A stretch of 44,290 nucleotides of DNA from Shimia haliotis (GCF_900114415.1 NZ_FOSZ01000014.1:1-44290), one strand, 5' to 3'. Shown: positions 33,367-41,942, numbered from the stretch's first letter. Notes: generated by a model from the sequence alone, not told the origin. Made by a program: numbers and translations.

Positions 33367-35244
33367 TTAAGATAGGATCATTGCCACATAGCCGCCGATC
33401 AGTGCAAGCACTGTGGTGACTGCATACGTCAGTGGATACGGCACTGCAGCAACCGCACTACCACTCTCGGCAACGATGGCGTTGAGACCAGGTGTGGAGT
33501 TACGCGCGCCTGCGGCTGCACCATCGGAGAGGATCGGATTTAGGCGGAAAACCTTGACGCCGATCAGGAAACCAATGAAGGGCGGTAGGAGCGCTGCGGT
33601 GGAACCGATCAGCGCGATCCAGATTACTGTCGCGCCTTGGAAGCTTTGCAATATCTGCGGACCAACATTCGCCGCCAGCACCGCGACGAACATGTTGAGC
33701 CCGATATCTTGCAGAAAGCTGCGCGCGCCCTCGCTAACCGGCCCGCCGATCTCGGGATTCATCGAGCGGAAATAGCTGACGAATATCCCCGCGAGCAGAC
33801 AGCCCGCCGAGGTGCCGAGCGCGAAGGGAATGCCGCCAACGGAAACACTGATAATCCCAACGAGATAGCCCACCATCATGGCGATCGCCATCCAGGTGAC
33901 CTCTGTCAAAGTTGTCTCAACAATCGGCTTGCCACCGACTTTCACACCAACCCGGTCAACTGCCCATTTCGGCCCAACGAGGCGGGCGACATCACCGCGC
34001 TGAATAACCGTGTTGGCGCCCGCCGCGATTTGCTCGCCATGCCGGAACAGTGCCTTGAGCTGCAGCCCGTAGCCGATATCTTCACCGAGCTGACCTAGCG
34101 TCTTACCGGCAATGTCGCGCGAGCCGACATGTACATCGGCTACTTCCAGCGCGACATCTCGGGCTACGGCGATGTCAACTTCGGGACCAATCACCTCTTC
34201 GCCCTGCAGGATAAGTCCATGCACATCGGCGCGCACGGCAACGATGTCGCCAGCTTCGATTATCGGGTCCACCTCCGGCTCGATCACCTGGCCGCCTCGC
34301 AAAACCCGTAGGATGGGTGCATTCGGATGAGCATGGTGAAGCGCTTCAACTGATTTGCCAATCAAGGCGGTATGCTCAACCCGGTAGGCACGGATGTCAT
34401 AGGGCGAGAACCCGAGGGTCAGCGATTCCGCTGCGCCGGGGACGGGCTCCGTGGCGCCGTCGCTCATAGATTCCTCAGCCTTGGCGGCTTCTGCCTTCGC
34501 GTCATAGCCAAAAAGCGAAGGCAGGTAACGGATAAGCAGGATGATCCCGACAGAGGAGAGCACGTAGCTGATCGCGTAGCCAGCGGCCATGTTGGCGCCA
34601 ATCTGTTCCGCAGTCAGACCCTCGGGTGGGACGTAGGCACCGGATTGCACCGCAGAGGTGGCAACGCCGATCACGGCGGTGATGGTATAGCTGCCGGAGA
34701 TAATGCCTGGGGCATAGCCTGGATCGAGCCCGGCAATTTGAGCACCGCCAAACGCGATGATCCAGTTCAGTGCCCAGACCACGACCGCGATGGTGATGAA
34801 GGCAAGGCCACCGGAGCGCAACCCGGCGAAGAATTGCGGCCCGACCTTCAGTCCGAGCGCATACATGAAGAATAGAAGGAAGATGGTCGAGACCAGCCCA
34901 GGGATCTCGTATTGGATGTCGAACGCGACTTTAGCGGTCAGCGAGATCACGATTCCCGTCAAAAGTGTGCCGGCGGTCGGCCCGAGCGAAATTCCGGCAA
35001 TCGCCACGCGGCCGAGCGGGTAGCCGATAGCCAGGGCCAGCAGCAAGAAAACGAAGGGTTGTTTGTCAAGCAGCTCGAAAAAACCGTGGATCCCGCTTTC
35101 GAGCACCGGCTCGAAGATCTGTAGCGCCGCGCCGCCGACGGAATCGGGGACGGGTTCCTGCGCGGTGGAGGCGATGGCGCTCAGCATGAGCATGATGAAC
35201 ATAGCCGGAAGGGTTCGGCCACAAAATTGTACGAGACGTAACAT
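33367..35244 (-). CDS. AspT/YbjL-family antiporter with central RCK_C domains
   Basis: Start at 35244 after a perfect GAGGAGGG, giving 625 residues; the longer frame to 35319 overlaps the decarboxylase gene. A signal-like first segment is followed by about five membrane helices (about 45-240, with GISLGPTAGTLLTGI and PGIISGSYTITAVIG). A soluble part with two RCK_C-like domains (about 275-440; LRVLRGGQVIEPEVDPIIEAGD, LKALFRHGEQIAAGANTVIQRGD) and a second helix bundle (about 450-625, with GIPFALGTSAGCLLAGI) complete it. The inverted duplicate with GxxxGxxLxGI motifs defines the aspartate:alanine exchanger family. Behind a glutamate decarboxylase gene, glutamate/GABA exchange is likely, taking the place of GadC. 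Spacing to the decarboxylase gene is 68 bases. Confidence 0.88.
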   Translation of the reverse strand: MLRLVQFCGRTLPAMFIMLMLSAIASTAQEPVPDSVGGAALQIFEPVLESGIHGFFELLDKQPFVFLLLALAIGYPLGRVAIAGISLGPTAGTLLTGIVISLTAKVAFDIQYEIPGLVSTIFLLFFMYALGLKVGPQFFAGLRSGGLAFITIAVVVWALNWIIAFGGAQIAGLDPGYAPGIISGSYTITAVIGVATSAVQSGAYVPPEGLTAEQIGANMAAGYAISYVLSSVGIILLIRYLPSLFGYDAKAEAAKAEESMSDGATEPVPGAAESLTLGFSPYDIRAYRVEHTALIGKSVEALHHAHPNAPILRVLRGGQVIEPEVDPIIEAGDIVAVRADVHGLILQGEEVIGPEVDIAVARDVALEVADVHVGSRDIAGKTLGQLGEDIGYGLQLKALFRHGEQIAAGANTVIQRGDVARLVGPKWAVDRVGVKVGGKPIVETTLTEVTWMAIAMMVGYLVGIISVSVGGIPFALGTSAGCLLAGIFVSYFRSMNPEIGGPVSEGARSFLQDIGLNMFVAVLAANVGPQILQSFQGATVIWIALIGSTAALLPPFIGFLIGVKVFRLNPILSDGAAAGARNSTPGLNAIVAESGSAVAAVPYPLTYAVTTVLALIGGYVAMILS

Positions 35245-35312
35245 GCGTCCCTCCTCGTGAATTTGACAGTGGCCCGAGCGCTGGCTCCTGAAATGGGATA
35301 AGTTCGCACCGC

Positions 35313-36686
35313 TCAGCATTTAGGGGCGTGCTTGGCATGTCCGTGGAGCGTTGGCGGGGTTGCCGTGCCACCATGTTCCTCGAGATATTTGCACGCCTCG
35401 ACGATGTGGCTGGCTAGCTCCTCCATCAGGGTCCGGTTGAGATGCGGCCGCACCACGACGCGCAGCGAGGTCACTTCTTCAGCGTTGGGCGGCATGGTGT
35501 AGGCCGAGAGCACCCAGCCCTTCTCACGAACCTTGAAGGAGACGTCGAATTCGTTGAAATTCTTGACGCTGTCCTTGAGCGTCATTGCCACAACTGGGAT
35601 GCGCTGGGTCTTATTCATGATCTCAAAGTAGCCCGACGCCAGAAGCCGGTCGCGCAGGTATTCTGCATTTTTTACCGTCTGCCGCATTACCTGTTCGTAA
35701 CCGTCGAAGCCGAGGCGTAGGAACTGATAGGCTTGGCCGATGATCTGCGCGGCATTGCGAGAGAAGTTGAGCGTCGCGGTGGGGGATTCGCCTCCGAGAT
35801 AATTGACGTAGAAAATCAAGTCCTCATTGAAGACTGATTTGTCGCGGAACACGACCCAGCCAATGCCAGGGTATACCAGCCCGAACTTATGACCCGAAGC
35901 GTTGATCGACTGTACACGCGGCAGGCGAAAATCCCATTCGTAGTCCTTGTACAGGAAGGGGTTGACGAAGGCGCCGGAGGCTCCGTCGATATGCATCGGG
36001 ATCGAGATCCCAGTGCGCGCCTCATAGGCGTCGAGCCAATCGTGGATCTCCTGTAGATCGTCGTCCTCGCCGGTGAAGGTCTGGCCGCAAATGGCGACGA
36101 CACAGGTTGTGTTCTCGTCCACATACTTGTCCAGATGCTCCGCGGTCAGCCGGTAATTGCCCTTCTCAAGGGGCACGATGCGGGGTTCCACATCGAAGTA
36201 ACGCATAAACTTCTTCCACACGATCTGAACATTGCCACCGGTAACCATGTTGGGCTTGCTCGCATCAAGCCCCTTGGCCTCGCGCGCCTGACGCCAGTTC
36301 CACTTGTGCGCGAGGCCGGCCAACATGCAGGCTTCCGATGAGCCGACCGTAGCTGCACCGTAAGGTTCGGCAGTCTGCGGACCATTCCACAGGCCATGCA
36401 GCATCTTCACCATGCGCTTTTCCATCGCATAGGTGGTCGGATACATGTCGTGATCCACATAATTTATATGCAAATGCCGCTCGATCAACTCGCGTGCTTC
36501 GGGCTCCATGGAGGTGGTCACAAAGCTTGACAGGTTGAGCATCGGATTGGCGTCTGTCCACATTGCGCTTTCGATCAGTGCCTCGGCCGCGCGGGGCGAG
36601 ACACCTTGCTCGGGAAACTCGTCGGGAATCTCTTCCTGATACTGCTCGTAGATTGACGTGTAATACCCGGGCTTGTCCTTCGACAT
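35313..36686 (-). CDS. gadB: Glutamate decarboxylase
   Basis: A 457-residue PLP enzyme of normal length (E. coli GadB has 466). Family blocks: MYPTTYAMEKRMVKMLHGLW, GAATVGSSEACMLAG, HIDGASGAFVNPF with the PLP-interacting Asp, and INASGHKFGLVYPG with the Schiff-base Lys267. The C-terminus ends HGHAKHAPKC, with a histidine close to the position of the E. coli pH-gating His465. The enzyme converts glutamate to GABA and CO2, consuming one proton in the cytoplasm. With the downstream antiporter it would form an acid-resistance cycle. A PLP decarboxylase for another amino acid is unlikely given the overall match to GadB. Confidence 0.93.
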   Translation of the reverse strand: MSKDKPGYYTSIYEQYQEEIPDEFPEQGVSPRAAEALIESAMWTDANPMLNLSSFVTTSMEPEARELIERHLHINYVDHDMYPTTYAMEKRMVKMLHGLWNGPQTAEPYGAATVGSSEACMLAGLAHKWNWRQAREAKGLDASKPNMVTGGNVQIVWKKFMRYFDVEPRIVPLEKGNYRLTAEHLDKYVDENTTCVVAICGQTFTGEDDDLQEIHDWLDAYEARTGISIPMHIDGASGAFVNPFLYKDYEWDFRLPRVQSINASGHKFGLVYPGIGWVVFRDKSVFNEDLIFYVNYLGGESPTATLNFSRNAAQIIGQAYQFLRLGFDGYEQVMRQTVKNAEYLRDRLLASGYFEIMNKTQRIPVVAMTLKDSVKNFNEFDVSFKVREKGWVLSAYTMPPNAEEVTSLRVVVRPHLNRTLMEELASHIVEACKYLEEHGGTATPPTLHGHAKHAPKC

Positions 36687-36888
36687 GTTAATGTTTCCCT
36701 GTTTAGATGAGAATGCGTGGAAATTTTATTGCTGAGTAGCTAGTGTTGCACACAATAACAAGCCAATTTGTTGCTCCTTTTGGCAAATAAAGCAAGCTCG
36801 CGATCCAGAGTAGCGTTGTTTACGTTTCGCAGGATGCTGGTAGCACGCCACATCGATCGGGTCTCTCGACAGCTGGCAAACATATGCT

Positions 36889-37590
36889 ATGGACTGCAAA
36901 AGGTACAAAGGGGCAGTAGGATTGCTGAAACTCAAAAGGACAGACCCGAAGGCCAAAAAGGTCCGGATCGCAGTAAATGTTATGCGTGCGCGCCTCACGG
37001 TGTTGGGCTTCAACCTTGCAGTAATCTCGATCCTCATGACCAATTCCAGCGTGCTTAGCGGCGGCTACCGCCTAGAGGGCTTCGAGATCCCAATCCATGT
37101 CACCGTCTCGGTTCCTCTGTTTCTTGCCCTGGGATTGGCGATTGTCGCGCTGATCCTGTTTATTGCCTCAAGCGAGATGGACGAGACAGGCATCGTCTCA
37201 CATTGGGCTATGCCGCTCGGTGAGATCGCGATGTACCTGTCGCTCGCTCAGACTGTAACCGGCTTTTTCGGCCCCTACTTAATGGTGCTGGACACGCTGC
37301 AACTTGCAACGGGTGCGGAACAGGCGGATTTCCTGCAATTGCGACACACCCTTGCCGCCATTGGTGCGATCGCCTGGTTGGGCGCCTTCTACCTCGGGCC
37401 GATCGTGACGTTGATAAGGTCGCCCTTCTCCAATCTTACGACTGCCTTTTTGGGGATTACTTATGTCAGTCTATGTGTCCTGATCGCGTGGACGACGACC
37501 TTAGCCTATGATCTTGATGTGCATTTGCATGCGGGTCTCGAAACGCCGGTGCCTTGGAGCAAAGGGCTCCTCATGCCGCTTCTTTGGTAG
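36889..37590 (+). CDS. Membrane protein of unknown function next to the gad genes
   Basis: The frame gives 233 residues from 36889; an internal ATG at 36982 (MRARLTVLGFNL) is as likely a start, since neither has a clear ribosome binding site. Five or six membrane segments are visible (TVLGFNLAVISILM, VSVPLFLALGLAIVALILFIA, GEIAMYLSLAQTVTGFFGPYL, LAAIGAIAWLGAFYLGPIVTLI, LTTAFLGITYVSLCVLIAW). I do not recognise a family. It is divergent from gadB with about 200 bases between, and so may share its regulation. Confidence 0.65.
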   Translation: MDCKRYKGAVGLLKLKRTDPKAKKVRIAVNVMRARLTVLGFNLAVISILMTNSSVLSGGYRLEGFEIPIHVTVSVPLFLALGLAIVALILFIASSEMDETGIVSHWAMPLGEIAMYLSLAQTVTGFFGPYLMVLDTLQLATGAEQADFLQLRHTLAAIGAIAWLGAFYLGPIVTLIRSPFSNLTTAFLGITYVSLCVLIAWTTTLAYDLDVHLHAGLETPVPWSKGLLMPLLW

Positions 37591-37821
37591 TCAGAACAAC
37601 TTTGACCGACCCGGTTCCCATATTCTGTTTCTAGGCCTGGGCACCTGAAGCAGGTTTCTCCTCATCGCGCCGGCGACCGGAATGATCAATTTTGGTCGAA
37701 GGATACGAACCGATTCTAAAGACGGCCTTAGGCCGAGAGGGCTTGAAGCCTGACATCTGACAGGTCGACTGTTTATCCACACAAGTGACCTTTGGCCAAT
37801 GGCGATATTGTACTCATGCGC

Positions 37822-37923
37822 GAAAGGCAGCGCTTGGGGATGCGGTCCAAAGCCGGCTTTGGACCGCCACCTGCCTTTCCCAATCTTCTGCGCTTTTGAT
37901 TGCAGCGCATCAGATTGGAAAGG
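37822..37923 (+). promoter_or_regulatory. Nested palindrome and hairpin covering the ribosome binding site of the ParD-like gene
   Basis: A perfect 26-base palindrome (half GCGGTCCAAAGCC) occupies 37842-37867. It is enclosed by 9-base arms GAAAGGCAG (37822-37830) and CTGCCTTTC (37871-37879). Immediately behind, CCAATCTTCTGCGCT (37880-37894) and AGCGCATCAGATTGG (37904-37918) pair at 13 of 15 positions, and CCTTTC before them can pair with GGAAAGG at 37917-37923, just ahead of the start codon. The first and second structures share the CCTTTC strand, so they would exclude each other. Confidence 0.55.
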
Positions 37924-37929
37924 CCTCCC

Positions 37930-38136
37930 ATGCCCCGCTACATCACTCTTCGTCCTGATCTTTACGAACGCCTCCGTCATGAAGCACTGGTTCACGACCG
38001 GACGATCAAGGCACAGGCATTGCACTGGCTGGCGATCGGCAAAGCGGTTGAGACATCTGGCCTCTACACCCAGGCCGAGCTGTCGTCTTTGCTTGAGCAT
38101 TTTGACGCGGAGCCTGGGCCCGAGGAGCTGGCATAG
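37930..38136 (+). CDS. ParD-like antitoxin-type protein
   Basis: Start at 37930 (MPRYITLRPDLYERLRHEA), giving 68 residues; an upstream in-frame ATG at 37900 lies in the hairpin. The pattern DLYERLRHEALVHDRTIKAQALHWLAIGKAVETSGLY resembles the ParD-like family, ribbon-helix-helix-type proteins often annotated as antitoxins. No ParE-type toxin adjoins it, so its partner, if any, is elsewhere, or it acts as a small repressor. A strong terminator follows. Confidence 0.6.
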   Translation: MPRYITLRPDLYERLRHEALVHDRTIKAQALHWLAIGKAVETSGLYTQAELSSLLEHFDAEPGPEELA

Positions 38137-38152
38137 TCCTCAAAACGCATAA

Positions 38153-38181
38153 GGGCGCGGCCAAAGCCGCGCCCCTTTTTC
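38153..38181 (+). terminator. Rho-independent terminator after the ParD-like gene
   Basis: Arms GGGCGCGGC and GCCGCGCCC with a CAAA loop are followed by CTTTTTC. This is a strong, canonical terminator. Confidence 0.92.
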
Positions 38182-38205
38182 TTTGCGATCCTAACAGAGG
38201 GCGCT

Positions 38206-38538
38206 TCACGTCTCGGGTTTTGCCTCCGACTTTTGTTTCACCTTCGGTTTCGCCTTTCTTGCCTCGCGCAGCATGTCGACCTCTTGGCCGATGCCCTCAG
38301 GGCGCAGTGGATGAAGCTGGATTCTTGAAGCGTTTGTCGCCGTAGCAACCGTTTCAAAGAGGACAAAGATTTTGCGTAGCAAATCTTCGTCTTTCGACGC
38401 CGCTTCAAGGAACTTGGGGAGCGTGTCCGCAAGTGCCTTTTTGATCTTCGCGCGGGCTTCGGCCCGCGTTTCGCCGATACCGGCAATGATCCCAAGCGCA
38501 CGCAACTGCGCCGGGGTGAGGTCTGTTGGTAGGTCCAT
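38206..38538 (-). CDS. Hypothetical protein downstream of the relaxase gene
   Basis: A 110-residue protein with a GGGGGA site before ATG 38538. It is helical, with an N-terminal TPAQLRALGIIAGIGETRAEARAKIKKAL segment and a lysine-rich tail (KAKPKVKQKSEAKPET) that could contact DNA. I do not recognise a family. It follows the relaxase gene on the same strand after about 145 bases; an accessory mobilisation role is a guess. Confidence 0.6.
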   Translation of the reverse strand: MDLPTDLTPAQLRALGIIAGIGETRAEARAKIKKALADTLPKFLEAASKDEDLLRKIFVLFETVATATNASRIQLHPLRPEGIGQEVDMLREARKAKPKVKQKSEAKPET

Positions 38539-38683
38539 AGGAGTCCCCCTTTTTGACCATGAATGTTTAGGGAAGCTGTGCCCCCCGGTGACTGCCGAGG
38601 CAGCGCAATGCCGCGTTCGACAATCAGCAGGTAGGATCGTTGCTCTTCAGAGAGAAAAAAGTTTGAGAGAGGTTTGACTCCCC

Positions 38684-39898
38684 TCAAATTTCCGGACCGT
38701 CTTTGGGGTCTGACTTCGTCCCCTTGTGAACCGCCCGCTTGAGCGCAGTGATGCGCCCCACCAACGACTTGCGTGCTTCAACGATCTTCTTGCGCGCCGC
38801 CTCTGGCAACGCAGCAGCCGCTTGCACAATCGCATCATCCGCCGCTTTGATCTCTTCAAAGTGAGACTGCACTTCAGCCCGGGCTTCCTGCCTTGCCTCC
38901 TCGCGGGCCTTGCGGCGTAGAGTTGTAAAAGCTTTTCCGAACAGGCTCGCGGCGAAGGATTTGCCCTGCCGTCGCGCTATCTCTTCGAGCACTTTGGGAT
39001 CCCCGGCGGCGACAGCGTTGGCGATCTTTATGTTGGTCGCGGCTTCTTTCTCGCGCTCGCCGACGCGGGCTTCACGGCCTGCCAACTGCCGCTCCTTTTT
39101 TTCACGCCATTCACGCGGGCTGACATGCTCCACATGCTGTGGAAGTTCGACTGGCATTTCGACATCTTTGTCTTGTACTTCCTGTTCTTCACGATGCTTT
39201 TGCACAGCCGCCCGCAACGCCTGCTTGCGCTTCTCACCGCGTTTCAAACCAAGCTCCGCGAACCACACCCCCACACTGTCTTGGGCCTTCTCATAGTCCT
39301 TGATCAGGGGGTGTTTTGATGGCTGCAACATCTTGCGCCCGTCCTTTGTCTCGGACCGAGGCATGACGATGGCGTGGATGTGATAGGTCGTTTCATCGAG
39401 GTCGGCGCGGGCGTGGATCACATCCTCACCAAAGCTGTCTTTGAGCCATGCCACAGCTATCTGTTCAAACCGGTCTTCGCGGCTCTCTCCGAACAGATCA
39501 TCCATGTTGCGTAGATCGATCGAGGCAAACCAGTCCTGATGCGCAGTGATGATCACTTCACGCAAAGGCCCATGCCGTGTGCCGCGCCAAGGATCCTTAG
39601 GTCCCTCTACAACCCGCTTGGCAAGCTCCGCCTTGCGGCGCCGCTTCTTCAGCCTTTCAAGCTCTTTGGCGAAGTTTTCCACGCGCATGTGTTCAATCTC
39701 TGCGATGGCACGCTGCGCCCAATCTTCGCCGCCGATCAGGCGTCGGTTGAGGTTCGAGCGTGTCTCATCCACGTGACCAAGATCACCGCCCTTACGCCGG
39801 CGGTGCAGTTCGTATCCCCCCAGATCCGCCGGAAAGAGGCCCAGCATGCGCAACACCACCGGATGTCGCATGTAGGCCGTCTTGATGTCTTCACCCAT
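38684..39898 (-). CDS. MobV-family (Mob/Pre) relaxase
   Basis: Start at 39898 (MGEDIKTAYMRHPVV) after AGAGGGCG, giving 404 residues. The segment HARADLDETTYHIHAIVMP at about 160-178 is the MobV/Pre motif (HxDExxxHxH) that holds the metal ion. EVIITAHQDWF upstream corresponds to the substrate-binding motif region. The C-terminal half (from about 240) is highly charged coiled coil with an alanine-rich end, as in Pre proteins. The enzyme would nick oriT and start conjugative mobilisation with the help of another element's transfer system. No type IV secretion genes or coupling protein are in the window. A candidate oriT lies 41 bases upstream. Confidence 0.82.
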   Translation of the reverse strand: MGEDIKTAYMRHPVVLRMLGLFPADLGGYELHRRRKGGDLGHVDETRSNLNRRLIGGEDWAQRAIAEIEHMRVENFAKELERLKKRRRKAELAKRVVEGPKDPWRGTRHGPLREVIITAHQDWFASIDLRNMDDLFGESREDRFEQIAVAWLKDSFGEDVIHARADLDETTYHIHAIVMPRSETKDGRKMLQPSKHPLIKDYEKAQDSVGVWFAELGLKRGEKRKQALRAAVQKHREEQEVQDKDVEMPVELPQHVEHVSPREWREKKERQLAGREARVGEREKEAATNIKIANAVAAGDPKVLEEIARRQGKSFAASLFGKAFTTLRRKAREEARQEARAEVQSHFEEIKAADDAIVQAAAALPEAARKKIVEARKSLVGRITALKRAVHKGTKSDPKDGPEI

Positions 39899-39938
39899 GA
39901 TGTCGCCCTCTTGTCTTGAGGACGGGAAGTGGGGCCGC

Positions 39939-39974
39939 TGTCGCAAACTTGTGCATCACAGGTTTGAGGCGACA
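39939..39974. other. Candidate oriT inverted repeat upstream of the relaxase gene
   Basis: TGTCGCAAACTTGTG (39939-39953) and CACAGGTTTGAGGCGACA (39957-39974) form an imperfect inverted repeat: 14 of 15 bases pair if a three-base bulge is allowed, with a CAT loop. MobV-type origins of transfer are inverted repeats just upstream of the mob gene. The remainder of 39975-40308 is GC-rich with a short hairpin (CGGGGC and GCCCCG near 40068-40082) and no gene that I accept. Confidence 0.5.
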
Positions 39975-40308
39975 CCTTGACCCGAGCGCGGCTTGGCTGC
40001 GCAGGGAAAGTTACTCACTAATCAGCCCGCGCAGTTTCCGTTGGAAACCGCTCTGGCTGTCGTTCGTCGGGGCGCTGCCCCGAACCCCGCGCTGCCGCAG
40101 GCCACCTGCGCGGCGGGCGGCAAAGGAACGTTCGCCACGCTCCTCTGCACTCCAAGGGCGTCTCCCGACCGGCTCAGGGGGTATTCCGCAAACCGCCCCA
40201 AGACCCCGTGCTCTTGAGGAAGGTCCTTGCGCCGACCTTCCCCAAACCCCTTCCAGCGCTGGCCTCGGTGAGGTTGCAAAGCGGTGTGTACCACGGGTGC
40301 AGGACACA

Positions 40309-40350
40309 CGTTCTCAGCTGCACAGACCTTGTGTCGCGCATCTGAGAACG
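40309..40350. promoter_or_regulatory. Inverted repeat upstream of the PemK-like gene
   Basis: CGTTCTCAG (40309-40317) and CTGAGAACG (40342-40350) are perfect 9-base arms. With one mismatch inside, TGC and GCA extend them to 12 of 13. The centre lies about 75 bases before the start codon. It could be an operator for autoregulation, as is usual for toxin-antitoxin-type genes. Confidence 0.45.
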
Positions 40351-40405
40351 GGGACCAGCCCCGGTTCAGAAGAAGACGTGATGTTTGTTCCAATTGGAGA
40401 TCCCA

Positions 40406-40951
40406 ATGACCGATATCCTTTCTCCCGACGTTGTGCTGCCTGCCGTGTGGCAAGACAGCTTGCAAACCGGCGACGTGGTCGCGTTTCGTTTTCCGCATGA
40501 GACCGACGGCTCAAACGATCCCAAAGTGCGCCCTGCGCTCGTCCTCGATGTGGAAGAGACCGACGTCGGCCGCTTCGCATCGCTCGCCTACGGCACGTCT
40601 AATCCACGCTCGCGCAAAGCAGCCTACTGCGTGGATGTCCGCTCGGACAAAGATCGCGCGTCGACCGCGCTCCACCGACCGACACGCTTCAACGCTGCGC
40701 GACGGGTTCTCGTGTCGCTCGACCATCCAGGTTTTGAACTGAGTGCTGAGATTGGCACGCCCGTGCTCGGACGCCTGACCGGCCCGGCAAGCGATCGCAT
40801 GCACCGCGTGCGTGCACGCATTCACGCAGAACGCGACATCCGACGTGATTTTCTCGGGCGTCATCGCCGCAACGCGGGCGGCCTTCGCCCAGTCACTGTC
40901 GAGCGACGTTCTAAGTTTCGCAAAACCAAATGGGAGACGATCAATGTCTGA
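40406..40951 (+). CDS. PemK/MazF-like protein of the mobile element
   Basis: Start at 40406 after TTGGAGATC, giving 181 residues. The N-terminal half (LQTGDVVAFRFPHET, DPKVRPALVLDVEE, FASLAYGTS) shows the first strands of the PemK/MazF fold, with GDVV and RPALVL at their usual spacing. The second half is basic and arginine-rich (MHRVRARIHAERDIRRDF) and longer than a standard MazF (about 110 residues). If active it would be an RNA-cleaving toxin. It is followed, with an 8-base overlap, by a gene of unknown type that could encode the antitoxin. Function is inferred from the fold only. Confidence 0.6.
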   Translation: MTDILSPDVVLPAVWQDSLQTGDVVAFRFPHETDGSNDPKVRPALVLDVEETDVGRFASLAYGTSNPRSRKAAYCVDVRSDKDRASTALHRPTRFNAARRVLVSLDHPGFELSAEIGTPVLGRLTGPASDRMHRVRARIHAERDIRRDFLGRHRRNAGGLRPVTVERRSKFRKTKWETINV

Positions 40952-41378
40952 GCCCAATCTCGACTACGACCCAATCCAGGCGGCAGTGTTTCAGGCCCTG
41001 ACACTGGCATCCAGCGCGCACAACGCGCTGGATCAACTCTCGGAGTATTGGATAGATCGAAGAAACGAGGACGCTGCGCGCCGTCTATCTGCGCAGATCG
41101 CACAAGAGAAGATATTTTCCGCGCGCGATCTCGACGCTCTGGAGCAGGTTCTGCTGCCATTGATGGCGGTGGCGGAGCCTGCCCCCCTCGGAGATACCCA
41201 TGTCTCATCGCGGCACACCTCTGGAAGGCCTCTCGATCAGATATTGCGCCCGGGTGCTCAAGATCTGGGCGAGAAGATCCAGCCTCTGATGCAGTTGCGC
41301 GGTGCGCTTTTGACGCTCGGTCGTCTGCGCCGGTCTGAGCAAATCGCACAGACCCTGCGCGGCGAAGATATGACCTGA
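40944..41378 (+). CDS. Hypothetical protein coupled to the PemK-like gene
   Basis: ATG at 40944 with GGGAGACG upstream, overlapping the PemK-like stop by eight bases; 144 residues. The longer frame from 40812 is a shadow of the PemK-like gene. The protein is acidic at its N-terminus and helical (MSEPNLDYDPIQAAVFQAL, SAHNALDQLSEYW). I recognise no family and no DNA-binding motif. The overlap suggests that the two proteins are needed together. Confidence 0.6.
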   Translation: MSEPNLDYDPIQAAVFQALTLASSAHNALDQLSEYWIDRRNEDAARRLSAQIAQEKIFSARDLDALEQVLLPLMAVAEPAPLGDTHVSSRHTSGRPLDQILRPGAQDLGEKIQPLMQLRGALLTLGRLRRSEQIAQTLRGEDMT

Positions 41379-41488
41379 TCAAAAGCTTGAAGGCGCCGAT
41401 GCGCCTGCAACCTTCTTCCATTTCGCCAGCGCTTGCCGACCTTCGAAGTGAGGTCGGCAGGTGCTCGCCCGACCCAGAAAGAGACACA

Positions 41489-41911
41489 ATGATCCCTGCC
41501 CCAACACATTTCCCGAACGACAATTCACACCGCGTTGCGCTGTTCCTACAGCCAACACCGCGCGATGATTTCGACGGCTTGGAGGAACTCACTGCGAACG
41601 GCCTGCAGGCCGCGCGCAAAGCCCTCGAAGACCTCGCATCCCTGACGATACAGCTGGACCGATCGACCGCCGCTGACGTCACCGAACTTCGGCAAGCGGT
41701 GGAGAAGCGACGCTTGCTAAACGATCGCTTTGTAGACGCCGCATATGCCCTCAAAACGCAGATCGCCGACATGGAACACCCGGAAGATTGTTCCGAGATT
41801 TTCGACCGGATTGCTCAAGAACTTCAACAAGCGATTTCGCTTTCTAATCGTGTGCGTGATTTGCTTGCAGCCGAGCGCGACGTGGGCTGGCATCGTGGAA
41901 TTCGCGACTAA
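41489..41911 (+). CDS. Hypothetical helical protein of the mobile element
   Basis: I prefer ATG 41489 (MIPAPTHFPNDNSH, preceded by GAAAGAG) over the frame start at 41387, giving 140 residues. The sequence is dominated by amphipathic helices (LTANGLQAARKALEDLASLTIQLD, VTELRQAVEKRRLLNDRFVDAAYALK, EIFDRIAQELQQAISLSNRV), probably a coiled-coil bundle. No membrane segment or known family. It is the third gene of a possible transcript starting at the PemK-like gene and ends before a hairpin. Confidence 0.55.
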   Translation: MIPAPTHFPNDNSHRVALFLQPTPRDDFDGLEELTANGLQAARKALEDLASLTIQLDRSTAADVTELRQAVEKRRLLNDRFVDAAYALKTQIADMEHPEDCSEIFDRIAQELQQAISLSNRVRDLLAAERDVGWHRGIRD

Positions 41912-41942
41912 ATCGCAAATTTCTTTTCTATAAATATCAGCG

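Noticed and set aside
33044..33375. Plus-strand frames upstream of the efflux operon
   Set aside because: They are antisense to the small genes of the operon and lack ribosome binding sites and family features.
40861..41772. Minus-strand frame of 303 codons
   Set aside because: It lies opposite three plus-strand genes that have ribosome binding sites. It is arginine- and serine-rich without recognisable domains.
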